Source: Bacteroidales bacterium UBA2939
GTDB taxonomy: Bacteria > Bacteroidota > Bacteroidia > Bacteroidales > P3
Length of the DNA: 58,730 nucleotides
NCBI GenBank assembly: GCA_002349055.1
Contig: DECD01000024.1
Span: 166,994-225,723, forward strand
Direction of reading: 5' to 3'
Positions within the stretch are counted from its first letter, which is position 1; the number at the start of each line of letters is the position of its first letter. Positions 1 to 6,919 of this stretch are shown here, in pieces. The position numbers and the translations under genes are program-made. Below the pieces are notes generated by a model. That model made no database searches. It saw only the letters and a program-made list of their open reading frames with translations, and was not told the origin of the DNA.

Positions 1-1
1 T

Positions 2-889
2 GTTCACGGGCAGGACGTGGATTCGGTTGTCTATCAGTCTGTCTTCGGCGACAGCGTGGCACGATGGTACGAACACCAAGGCAATTGGGATTATGGTGGA
101 TGCGCAGATGCTTATGATATCTTTACCGATGATACGTTGAGTATTGATGGTATTTCTTATAAAAAACTCAGGTGGGTTGAACTCCAACATGTTTTAGATG
201 TGTGCCACATTACTGATGCTAAAAATTCATTAAATCTTTTTCGGGAATCGGAAACACATGACAAGTTGTTTTTCAGGCAAATCGATCCACAATATTTAGA
301 TACTACTCCGGAATTGACAATTATGGATTTGTCGCTGAATGTCGGTGACACGATGGGACGATCCGGTGGCTATCCAGTGGTTGCTACCATTGACAGTGTT
401 TTCTATAGGTCGGGAAGAAAAATCTTACGCACAACGTATGAAAATGCAGGAGGCGGCACACTTTTCTTCATTGAGGGTGTAGGCCCCAGCTTTGGAATGA
501 CCTATGTTCAGAATGTTCCTAATCATTTGTTCCAGATTTCATTGGTGTGCTATTATAGGGACACGACTTTCGAGTATCATGACAACGTTATTTATCCTGA
601 TTGGGGTTGTGAGGCGTCGTATATAGTTGGAATTGAGGATAATCAAAGGGGCGTAGACGTCTTGGTGACGGCAAGTCCCAACCCTACGGCAGGCATTGTG
701 AATGTAGAGACATCGATGGAAGATGTACACCGCATTAAGGTTTTGTCCAGCGACGGGAGGATGCTTCTGGAGAAGACAGTACATGGAAACCATTCTGTGG
801 TTGATTTGACAGGTTTCCCCGAGGGGGTATATTTTTTGTGTGTAGAGGGTGAAAGTAAGTATATGATAAAGAAATTGATTAAGCTATGA
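2..889 (+). CDS. T9SS cargo protein, 3' part (5' end outside window)
   Basis: The frame is open to the left edge, so the real start lies outside; the GTG at 17 is not followed by a signal peptide and is unlikely to be the start. The body matches no family I recognise. The last 75 or so residues form a type A T9SS sorting domain: an ASPNPTAG opening, a SDGRMLLEK strand, then GVYFLCVEG and the basic end MIKKLIKL. Such proteins are exported across the outer membrane by the type IX system and stay on the surface or are released. Its stop overlaps the next start (ATGA), so it is probably translated together with the two lipoproteins that follow. The sorting domain is clear; the function of the body is unknown. 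Confidence 0.85.
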   Translation, partial: VHGQDVDSVVYQSVFGDSVARWYEHQGNWDYGGCADAYDIFTDDTLSIDGISYKKLRWVELQHVLDVCHITDAKNSLNLFRESETHDKLFFRQIDPQYLDTTPELTIMDLSLNVGDTMGRSGGYPVVATIDSVFYRSGRKILRTTYENAGGGTLFFIEGVGPSFGMTYVQNVPNHLFQISLVCYYRDTTFEYHDNVIYPDWGCEASYIVGIEDNQRGVDVLVTASPNPTAGIVNVETSMEDVHRIKVLSSDGRMLLEKTVHGNHSVVDLTGFPEGVYFLCVEGESKYMIKKLIKL

Positions 890-1485
890 AAAAAACACGT
901 TCATTATTAGTATGCGTGGCGATAGCTGCCCTTGCCGCCACGACCGCCTGCGTTTTCTTTTCATGCGAAAGGAGTGAGAAAACTTGGAGAAACGAGGACA
1001 TCGAATGTAATCCACTGATATACATATATAAATTTAAGCCAGGGAAAGATTATTCAGAACAGGCTTCCCATTATATGTATTATCCGGGAGATGACTGTGC
1101 TTTTCGCGATGTCCTAGGTTGTAGGCCTATGCCGTTGCATAATGGCTACTATACAGGAGGAAACATCTGGTATGCTCCCCCGGAATATGCCGCATTCAAG
1201 ACAGCTTATCTTACCATTACGCTGGATGAACTTGAAGGAAATGATAGTGTATACAATGAATGGTATAATCATTGGGAAAACTATATTCTTGATGAAGATC
1301 CCTTTCTGGAATTCTATTATTACACAGGATGTAATGAGGAATTACATTTGCCTATATCAGACAGCGGTATTGCTGGATACGAACATTATCATCATGAATA
1401 TGCGGCACAGATGTTTGATTCCACGACACTTAACAACATCATAGATAACTGTCAGTTAGAGAAGTATCTAATCAGAGTAAAATAA
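886..1485 (+). CDS. putative lipoprotein
   Basis: A 199-residue protein with a basic start (MKKTR), a hydrophobic stretch and cysteines at 22 and 27 that could serve as the lipidation site (LAATTAC or VFFSC). The rest is rich in Tyr, Asp and Glu and matches no family I know. It overlaps the T9SS gene by four bases. Directly after its stop, in the same frame, lie codons for MIKKLIKI, nearly the end of the preceding sorting domain. This suggests past recombination with a T9SS gene tail. Outer-membrane or periplasmic anchoring is inferred from the signal only. Confidence 0.75.
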   Translation: MKKTRSLLVCVAIAALAATTACVFFSCERSEKTWRNEDIECNPLIYIYKFKPGKDYSEQASHYMYYPGDDCAFRDVLGCRPMPLHNGYYTGGNIWYAPPEYAAFKTAYLTITLDELEGNDSVYNEWYNHWENYILDEDPFLEFYYYTGCNEELHLPISDSGIAGYEHYHHEYAAQMFDSTTLNNIIDNCQLEKYLIRVK

Positions 1486-1488
1486 AAT

Positions 1489-1515
1489 ATGATAAAAAAA
1501 CTGATCAAAATATGA
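1489..1515 (+). pseudogene. relic of a T9SS sorting-domain tail
   Basis: Nine codons, MIKKLIKI plus stop, in frame with the gene that ends at 1485. They repeat the last eight residues of the T9SS gene ending at 889 (MIKKLIKL) with different codons. There is no further coding sequence, so this looks like the remains of a recombined or decayed sorting domain rather than a gene. Confidence 0.45.
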
Positions 1516-1548
1516 AAAGACAGTATTAATAAAAAATGTTTTATTGTT

Positions 1549-2088
1549 ATGAAAAGAATGTGTTTGACTCTGATGCTTTTTTTTGCCGCCAGTATAGTGG
1601 TGGTGGGATGTCAGAAGAAGAAGGAGTGTTTGTCCTTTGCTCCATCGGAAAAGGAAATTTCATGGACCGATTACAACACTGTTGGAGAGGTATGGGACTA
1701 TTTTGGCTGCTATCAAGAGACGGCAAAAGAACATTACGGAGACACAATGAAAGTTGTTGGCTACATTATCCCTGGAACAAAAGGTATCGTTGGCCCTTTC
1801 GATTATGAGTCTCATATAACATCGGATGGACTTTTCATCCATTTGGAAATGGGAGACTATTATGATATTCCCTGCAATAAACAGCATCTTGTAATTCTTA
1901 ATGGTTATTTTGGAGACAATACGTCAAACGATATTGCAATAATGTCAAAGTTCAGAGAATATCAATATGGGCAAAAAGTATATGCGACGTTGATTATCCT
2001 TGGTCGTTCTACTGATACTGGTTGTTGTGATTATTTGGTATGCAGGCCAATCGAAATAGAAATAATAAAAATGGAGGAGGAAAGATGA
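1549..2088 (+). CDS. putative lipoprotein
   Basis: A 179-residue protein with a lipoprotein signal: MKRMC start, hydrophobic core, and VVGC at residues 18-21. The mature part alternates beta-prone stretches (MKVVGYIIPG, GLFIHLEMGDYYDI, HLVILNGYFGD, KVYATLIILGR), which would suit an OB-like barrel, but this is only an impression. A GA-rich stretch before its stop (GGAGGAGGAAAG) could serve as ribosome binding site for the overlapping start at 2085. It is the third member of the short plus-strand operon at the window's left end. Product unknown. Confidence 0.75.
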   Translation: MKRMCLTLMLFFAASIVVVGCQKKKECLSFAPSEKEISWTDYNTVGEVWDYFGCYQETAKEHYGDTMKVVGYIIPGTKGIVGPFDYESHITSDGLFIHLEMGDYYDIPCNKQHLVILNGYFGDNTSNDIAIMSKFREYQYGQKVYATLIILGRSTDTGCCDYLVCRPIEIEIIKMEEER

Positions 2089-2144
2089 AAGCATTAAAGA
2101 TGATATTCTTAATGATTGCACGATCTTTTCCTGATTTTGGTTGA
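2085..2144 (+). pseudogene. truncated gene start (signal-peptide remnant)
   Basis: An ATG overlaps the previous stop (ATGA) behind a strong purine-rich stretch. It opens with MKALKMIFLMIARSF, a typical signal-peptide beginning, and stops after 19 residues. The frame is lost exactly where the TTTTCCTGA repeats begin at about 2126. The simplest reading is a fourth operon gene cut off by the repeat region. Confidence 0.5.
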
Positions 2145-2243
2145 CATTTTTATGTCCTTTTCCTGAAATGGTTGTCAGGTGTCGTACTGGGTTCGTTGAC
2201 AATTTCCTGACAAAGTTGACAGTTTTCCTGAAAAGGTTGACAA
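2126..2243 (+). repeat. four imperfect 21-bp repeats, TTTTCCTGAnnnnGTTGACA
   Basis: Copies begin at about 2126, 2158, 2202 and 2223; the last two are directly adjacent. The second copy ends TTGTCAGG, which is the inverse of CCTGACAA in the third (2173-2180 and 2205-2212), so a hairpin is possible. They follow the truncated reading frame directly. Confidence 0.7.
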
Positions 2244-2316
2244 CCACATGCCTTTTTCACAAAATCCAGAAAACGCCTCGTAGTGAAGAAGTAAATCCAT
2301 CCGTAAAATCAAAATC

Positions 2317-2463
2317 CGTTACAGTTACAGTTGTTACAATAAAAAAATGCGTTATATCATCCCTTATTAATATCTTATAACTAATTAATATATAGATAGA
2401 TATTTAAGAAAATTAAACACACACACCCTCAAAAAAACAACTGTAACAACTGTAACTGTAACG
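2317..2463. repeat. long inverted repeat, unit 1 (22-bp perfect arms)
   Basis: The arms 2317-2338 and 2442-2463 are perfect reverse complements over 22 bp and consist of GTTACA-type repeats. The roughly 100-base centre is AT-rich and holds CCCTTAT followed by TATAACTAATTAATATATA. It has the same layout as unit 2 at 2511-2654. I see no reading frame in it. A folded RNA or DNA structure is likely; its role is unknown. Confidence 0.85.
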
Positions 2464-2510
2464 CTTGGCATCGAAAAGCCTTGTAAGAGAGAATTTTACA
2501 TCTAGACTTG

Positions 2511-2654
2511 TGACAGATGACAGTTATGACAATTAAAAATGGATGCCAATATTTCCCCCTTATATTATATAACTAATTAATATATAATAAGATAAATACA
2601 AAAATCAGAAAAAAGGATACCCAGAAAAATAACTGTCATAACTGTCATCTGTCA
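2511..2654. repeat. long inverted repeat, unit 2 (21-bp perfect arms)
   Basis: The arms 2511-2531 and 2634-2654 are perfect reverse complements and consist of TGACA-type repeats where unit 1 has TTACA. The centre again holds CCCTTATAT and TATAACTAATTAATATATA. The two units are clearly related, and the differences between their arms are matched on both sides. Confidence 0.85.
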
Positions 2655-2823
2655 TAAACAACATCTTTAATATTTAAAAATCAGCGAAATACAAATCCTG
2701 TGAACTGTCATTTTTAAAGGAAAACGTGACAAAAAGTATCAAAATCCTATAAAAAAACCTCGAAAAATCACCCTTTCACCCCTCGTTTCGACACTTTTCC
2801 CCCTCCAAAAGCTCACATCGTCG

Positions 2824-2865
2824 CTTCCAAATTTCATCACCCCAACCCCATTTGGAAGGGTTTTT
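2824..2865 (+). terminator. possible Rho-independent terminator
   Basis: CTTCCAAAT (2824-2832) pairs with ATTTGGAAG (2850-2858) across a 17-base loop, followed by GG and five T. It could end a transcript from the inverted-repeat region. The large loop makes this uncertain. Confidence 0.4.
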
Positions 2866-2939
2866 ATGTCCAAATGGCCAATCTCGTGGCCGAAAGTGGG
2901 GGGTGACTTTTTATGTTAAAATTAACAGATACGGAGTGA

Positions 2940-2994
2940 GAGTTGACACGGAGTTGATACGGAGTTGACACGGAGTTGATATGGAGCTGGGAGG
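2940..2994 (+). repeat. 11-bp tandem repeat, GAGTTGA(C/T)ACG
   Basis: Four near-perfect units and a degraded fifth, with alternating C and T at position 8. It is one of three 11-bp arrays in the window; the others are at 23701-23807 and 47922-47987. All contain a TTGA or TTGAGT core on one strand. Confidence 0.85.
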
Positions 2995-3055
2995 GGAAAG
3001 GTGAGAGGACTCGACCTTAGGGAGCGACCTATTTTCGCTACCGCCGAGGAAAAAA

Positions 3056-3087
3056 ATTTGTCCATCTAAGGAAAATTTTGTTACTTT
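3056..3087 (+). promoter_or_regulatory. Bacteroidetes-type promoter
   Basis: TTTG at about 3057 and TTACTTTG at 3080-3087, about 20 bp apart, fit the -33/-7 pattern of the phylum. It lies about 60 bp upstream of the small lipoprotein and manA. Confidence 0.55.
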
Positions 3088-3146
3088 GTATCTTGTGTCA
3101 GAAGTGACTTTTTATAATATATAATTGATAATCAACACGAAAAAAT

Positions 3147-3350
3147 ATGAAACGGGTAATGAAAAAACTGATGCCGCTGCTGCTGATTGCCGGCGTGCTG
3201 GCCCTGACCGGGGTGCAGGTGTCGTGCGGAAGCTCGCAGAAAGGCAATATGTTTGAGCGGCGCCAGACGAACAAAGGCCGCACCATCAAGTCGAATATCA
3301 AGGTGAAAGGCACCAACAAGGCCAACAGCCACACAACACGAAGCTACTGA
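3147..3350 (+). CDS. small lipoprotein, upstream of manA
   Basis: A 67-residue product with a basic start (MKRVMKKLM), a hydrophobic core and a lipobox ending VQVSC at residue 27. The mature part is only about 40 residues, strongly basic and rich in Ser, Thr, Asn and Lys. A second ATG at 3159 would also give a full signal. Its stop shares one base with the manA start (TGATG), so the two are coupled. No family recognised; a small basic lipoprotein in the periplasm or outer membrane is the inference. Confidence 0.65.
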   Translation: MKRVMKKLMPLLLIAGVLALTGVQVSCGSSQKGNMFERRQTNKGRTIKSNIKVKGTNKANSHTTRSY

Positions 3351-4489
3351 TGCAAAGCGCCCTCTATCCACTGAAATTCCTGCCCCTGTTCAAGAATGTC
3401 ATCTGGGGCGGCAACAAACTGAAAGGCTACGGCTTCAACTACGACCCCCTGCCCAATTGCGGCGAGCTGTGGGCACTCTCCTCCGTCGAGGGACGCGAGA
3501 GCGTGATAGCCAACGGCTTCCTGGCTGAGAACACGCTGAACGAGGCCATCGAGATTTACATGGGCGACCTGGTGGGCGACAAGGTATTCAACCGCTTCGG
3601 CACCGAGTTCCCGCTGCTGTTCAAGGTCATCGACGCTGCCAAGGACCTCAGCATCCAGGTGCACCCCGACGACGAGCTGGCGCAGCACCGCGGCATGCCC
3701 TGCGGCAAGACCGAGATGTGGTATGTGATGGAGGCCGACCCGGGGGCGCGTCTCATCAGCGGTTTCCGCCGCGACACCACCGAGGAGGAATACCGCGCCG
3801 CTCTGGCGGCAGGCCACCTCGAGGACCTGCTCTACAGCGAGGCTCCCGAGGCCGGCGACGTCTACTTCATCCCCGCGGGCCGCGTCCACGCCCTGGGCAA
3901 AGGGCTGATGGTGGCCGAGATACAGCAGACCTCCGACTGCACCTACCGCATCTACGACTACAACCGCCGCGACGCCGACGGAAAGCTGCGGCAACTCCAC
4001 ACCGAAGAGGCAATGGAGGCCATCGACTTTAGCGGCATCCAGGGTCATGCTCACACCCACTACCACGTCCACATGAACGAGACCGCCACATTGGCCGACT
4101 GCCCCTATTTCACCACCAATATCATTCCCCTCGACCAGCCCATCCGCAAGAATCTGGAGGAGGTGGATTCCTTCGTGGTGTATATGTGCATCGACGGCAT
4201 CGCCGCTGTGAAGAGCATGGAGACCATCGTTCCCGTGCACACGGGCGAGTGCGTGCTGGTGCCCGCTGTGGCCGACAGCGTGGAGCTCTTCTGTGAGGGC
4301 CCTGCCAAGTTCCTCGAGGTGACCATCGACACCACCGGCTGGAACGACGAGCCGATGCAGGAGGATTGGGTGGCACAGTTCATCGGCGGCCTTCGTGAGG
4401 AGCATGAGCATCACCACCATGATTGCGACTGCGGCTGCGACCACCACGACCACGACCACTGCGACTGTGGCCACGACCACTGCCACTAA
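3350..4489 (+). CDS. manA: mannose-6-phosphate isomerase, class I, with metal-binding tail
   Basis: Interconverts mannose-6-phosphate and fructose-6-phosphate in the cytoplasm, feeding mannose into glycolysis or GDP-mannose synthesis. Family hallmarks are visible: FKNVIWGG near the start, the zinc-site stretches SIQVHPDD and KTEMWYV, and PAGRVHALGKGLMVAEIQQ. The 379-residue length is somewhat above the short type I forms because the last 30 or so residues are an extraordinary run of His, Asp and Cys (HHHHDCDCGCDHHDHDHCDC and onwards). This tail resembles the metal-storing ends of nickel or zinc chaperones. It is translationally coupled to the small lipoprotein upstream. Confidence 0.92.
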   Translation: MQSALYPLKFLPLFKNVIWGGNKLKGYGFNYDPLPNCGELWALSSVEGRESVIANGFLAENTLNEAIEIYMGDLVGDKVFNRFGTEFPLLFKVIDAAKDLSIQVHPDDELAQHRGMPCGKTEMWYVMEADPGARLISGFRRDTTEEEYRAALAAGHLEDLLYSEAPEAGDVYFIPAGRVHALGKGLMVAEIQQTSDCTYRIYDYNRRDADGKLRQLHTEEAMEAIDFSGIQGHAHTHYHVHMNETATLADCPYFTTNIIPLDQPIRKNLEEVDSFVVYMCIDGIAAVKSMETIVPVHTGECVLVPAVADSVELFCEGPAKFLEVTIDTTGWNDEPMQEDWVAQFIGGLREEHEHHHHDCDCGCDHHDHDHCDCGHDHCH

Positions 4490-4498
4490 AAGAAAAAT

Positions 4499-4528
4499 TT
4501 GGCAGATTGAAAAAAAAGTACTATTTTT
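4499..4528 (+). promoter_or_regulatory. promoter of the zap/rny/lgt/gpmA group
   Basis: TTTG at 4499-4502 and TATTTTTG at about 4521-4528. Downstream follows GCACCGCTTTTT, a leader start also seen, with changes, at the tRNA promoters at 8717, 32470 and 33690. Confidence 0.65.
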
Positions 4529-4564
4529 GCACCGCTTTTTATAGTATTATAGGCATTGAATGAT

Positions 4565-4858
4565 ATGTTCGATTTTGAGACATCGGTAACAGGGATTGAG
4601 TTCAAAGTGAGACAGTTGGCAGACGAAGTGGCGCGCCTGCGACAATTGGTGTCGAAAAAAGAGGACCAATGCTATGAACTGCAAGAAGCGTTGAAAAACA
4701 GTGAAAAAACGATAAATAACTTAAAAGAAGAAAACAAATTATTAAAACTAGGGAATAGGTTGTCAGAGAAAGGCGAGAGTGCTGAGATAAAACTGAAGAT
4801 CAATCAGATGATTCGCGCTATTGACAAGAGTCTTGAAATATTGAAAAGTGAAAAGTGA
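4565..4858 (+). CDS. coiled-coil protein upstream of zapA (ZapB-like candidate)
   Basis: A 97-residue, almost wholly helical protein: heptad-like ETSVTGIEFKVRQLADEV, then Glu/Lys-rich coiled coil to about residue 65 and a second helix (IKLKINQMIRAIDKSLEIL). The start at ATG 4565 is preferred; a TTG at 4556 is in frame. The position directly before zapA and the coiled-coil nature suggest a division-associated partner, as seen for genes adjacent to zapA in Bacteroidetes, but this is inferred from context. Its last codons run into a GAAAAGT heptad repeat that spans the junction to zapA. Confidence 0.7.
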   Translation: MFDFETSVTGIEFKVRQLADEVARLRQLVSKKEDQCYELQEALKNSEKTINNLKEENKLLKLGNRLSEKGESAEIKLKINQMIRAIDKSLEILKSEK

Positions 4859-4862
4859 GAAG
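4843..4862 (+). repeat. GAAAAGT heptads at the zapA junction
   Basis: GAAAAGT GAAAAGT GAGAAGC run across the stop codon of the coiled-coil gene and up to the zapA start. Same class as the heptads at 54112 and 56664. Confidence 0.65.
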
Positions 4863-4866
4863 CGAA

Positions 4867-5178
4867 ATGGAAACGGTATCGGCATCGGTTAATATATTGG
4901 GACGCACCTATAAGCTCCGCGTGGCTTCCGAGGACGAGGAGGCCTTGCGCAAGGCTGCAAACACCATCGACACGCAGGCCAAGAGCTATGGCAAGCAGTA
5001 TGCCTATAACGACCATCAGGACTTGTTGGCAATGGTAGCATTGACGCAGATCACTCAATTGACAAAGATACAAGATTCGCTGCGGTTTAAGGACACCGAC
5101 CTCGCGCAGAGGCTGCAATCCATCGACAGCGTTTTGGAACAAATCCTGCATCCGACGGATACCCAAAACAGTTTGTAA
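4867..5178 (+). CDS. zapA: cell division protein ZapA
   Basis: ZapA bundles FtsZ filaments at the division site. The protein has the family layout: an N-terminal beta segment (VNILGRTYKLRVASEDEEALRKAA), then INT-like helix residues and a long C-terminal helix (LTQITQLTKIQDSLRFKD). About 103 residues is normal. An in-frame GTG at 4855 overlaps the upstream stop (GTGA) and would add four residues; the ATG fits the family better. It is followed by a 6S-like RNA and rny, an arrangement common in Bacteroidetes as I recall it. Confidence 0.85.
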   Translation: METVSASVNILGRTYKLRVASEDEEALRKAANTIDTQAKSYGKQYAYNDHQDLLAMVALTQITQLTKIQDSLRFKDTDLAQRLQSIDSVLEQILHPTDTQNSL

Positions 5179-5184
5179 ACTCAA

Positions 5185-5375
5185 CACCATTTACAAACCG
5201 AGTCGGCTCAGGGGCGGGTAGGTTGTATGGCTGATACGCCCGGCGCTCAAATCCTATCGTTTCAGAGTTTACCATAACTCCAGGCGGGACAAAAGCCGTG
5301 ATGCAGGATTTCCTTTTTGACTGACCTCTCACCCGACGCGACAGCCGCCATTCCCACAACAAAAACAACACAACA
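5185..5375 (+). ncRNA. ssrS: 6S-like RNA (ssrS candidate)
   Basis: A 199-base spacer between zapA and rny without a reading frame. It shows nested pairing: GTCGG (5202-5206) with CCGAC (5333-5337), and AAATCCT (5249-5255) with AGGATTT (5305-5311), giving a long rod with an internal open region as expected of 6S RNA, which binds the RNA polymerase holoenzyme. The location next to zapA is the usual one for ssrS. No covariance search could be run and the ends are approximate. Confidence 0.5.
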
Positions 5376-5377
5376 CA

Positions 5378-6919
5378 ATGACCGTAGTATTTATTATAAT
5401 CGGAGTTTTGGCCGGCGGTGCCCTGGGCATGTGGCTGACCACCTCCGTATTGCGTAACAAGTTGCTCGCCAAGAGTCAGCAGATCCTCAAGGACGCAGAG
5501 GAGAAAGGCGAGGTGATTAAGAAAGACAAGATTCTGCAAGCCAAGGAGCAGTATCTCCAGCTGAAGGGCGAGCACGAAAAGCGTGTCAACGAGCAGAACA
5601 ACAAGCTCCGCGATGCCGAGAACAAGCTGAAGCAGCGTGAGCAGAACCTCAACCAGAAGGTCGACGAGTTGCAGAAGAAGAGCAACGAACTGAAGGGCGT
5701 GAGCGACAACCTGAACAACCAGATTGAGGCCCTCAAGAAGCGTCAGGCCGAAGTGGAGAAGGTCTACAAGGAGAGCGTCACCAAGCTCGAGCACATCGCC
5801 GGCATGAGCGCCGACGAGGCCAAGCAGCAGCTCGTGGAGGCCATGACCGAGGAGGCCCGCGCCGAAGCCAGCACCACCATCATGGACATCGTCGAGGAGG
5901 CCAAGATTACCGCCGCCGAGCAGGCCAAGAAGATTGTTATCCAGAGCATCCAGCGTACCGCCACTGAGACCGCCGTCGAGAATACCGTCAGCGTCTTCAA
6001 CCTGGAGAACGAGGAGGTCAAGGGCCGTATCATCGGTCGTGAGGGCCGCAATATCCGCACCCTTGAGAGCCTCACGGGCGTGGAAATCATCATCGACGAC
6101 TCGCCCGACGCCATCATCATCAGCGGCTTCGACCCCGTGCGCCGCGAGATTGCACGCCTGTCGCTCCACAAACTGGTCACCGACGGCCGCATCCACCCCG
6201 CCCGTATCGAGGAGGTGGTGGCTAAGACCCGCCGCCAGATTGAGCAGGAAATCAACGAGGTGGGCAAGCGTACCTGTATCGACCTCGGCATCCTGAATAT
6301 GAACCATGAGCTGATGCGCATGGTGGGTCGCATGAAGTACCGTTCGTCCTACGGTCAGAACCTGCTACAGCACAGCCGCGAGGTGGCAAACCTGGCCGCC
6401 ACCATGGCTTCCGAGCTGGGCCTCAATCCCAAGCTTGCCAAACGTGCGGGCCTGCTGCACGACATAGGCAAGGTGCCCGAGACCGACCCCGAGATGCCGC
6501 ACGCCATCTTCGGCATGAAGCTTGCCGAGAAATACAAGGAGCATCCCGACATCTGCAATGCCATCGGTGCTCACCACGACGAGATGGAGATGACCAACCT
6601 CATCAGCCCCATCATCCAGGTGGCTGACGCCATCAGCGGCGCCCGTCCCGGCGCCCGCCGCGAGGTCGTTGAGGCTTACATCAACCGCCTCAAAAAACTC
6701 GAGGATATGGCCATGACCTATCCCGGAGTGGTGAAGACCTACGCCATCCAGGCTGGCCGTGAGCTGCGCGTCATCGTGGGTGCCGACAAGGTGACCGACG
6801 TGGAGGCCAACAAGCTCAGTTTCGACCTCTCCAAGCAGATTCAGAACGAGATGACCTATCCCGGCCAAATCAAGGTCACGGTCATCCGTGAGACCCGCGC
6901 CATAAACTACGCTAAATGA
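5378..6919 (+). CDS. rny: ribonuclease Y
   Basis: Membrane-anchored endoribonuclease that starts mRNA decay. Domain order: one N-terminal membrane segment (VVFIIIGVLAGGALGMWL), a long charged coiled coil to about residue 200, a KH RNA-binding domain (GRIIGREGRNIRTLESLTG), and an HD domain with HSREVANLAA, LLHDIGK and IGAHHDEME. At 513 residues it is the normal family length. Its last four bases overlap the lgt start (ATGA), giving an rny-lgt-gpmA chain. Confidence 0.97.
   Translation: MTVVFIIIGVLAGGALGMWLTTSVLRNKLLAKSQQILKDAEEKGEVIKKDKILQAKEQYLQLKGEHEKRVNEQNNKLRDAENKLKQREQNLNQKVDELQKKSNELKGVSDNLNNQIEALKKRQAEVEKVYKESVTKLEHIAGMSADEAKQQLVEAMTEEARAEASTTIMDIVEEAKITAAEQAKKIVIQSIQRTATETAVENTVSVFNLENEEVKGRIIGREGRNIRTLESLTGVEIIIDDSPDAIIISGFDPVRREIARLSLHKLVTDGRIHPARIEEVVAKTRRQIEQEINEVGKRTCIDLGILNMNHELMRMVGRMKYRSSYGQNLLQHSREVANLAATMASELGLNPKLAKRAGLLHDIGKVPETDPEMPHAIFGMKLAEKYKEHPDICNAIGAHHDEMEMTNLISPIIQVADAISGARPGARREVVEAYINRLKKLEDMAMTYPGVVKTYAIQAGRELRVIVGADKVTDVEANKLSFDLSKQIQNEMTYPGQIKVTVIRETRAINYAK

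Larger units (their letters stand above)
2655..3146. other. remaining non-coding stretch before the small lipoprotein
   Basis: No plausible gene. It holds a terminator-like hairpin (2824-2865), a small hairpin GGCCA/TGGCC (2876-2891), an array of 11-bp repeats (2940-2994) and a promoter (3056-3087). With the repeats to its left, about 1 kb is without genes, which is unusual in this compact window. Confidence 0.7.

Noticed and set aside
2140..2380. 79-residue frame over the TTTTCCTGA repeats and first inverted repeat
   Set aside because: Composition is that of repeats and AT-rich spacer; no start signal and no recognisable protein pattern.
2940..2994. CRISPR array
   Set aside because: Units of 11 bp without spacers and no cas genes; the same holds for the arrays at 23701 and 47922.
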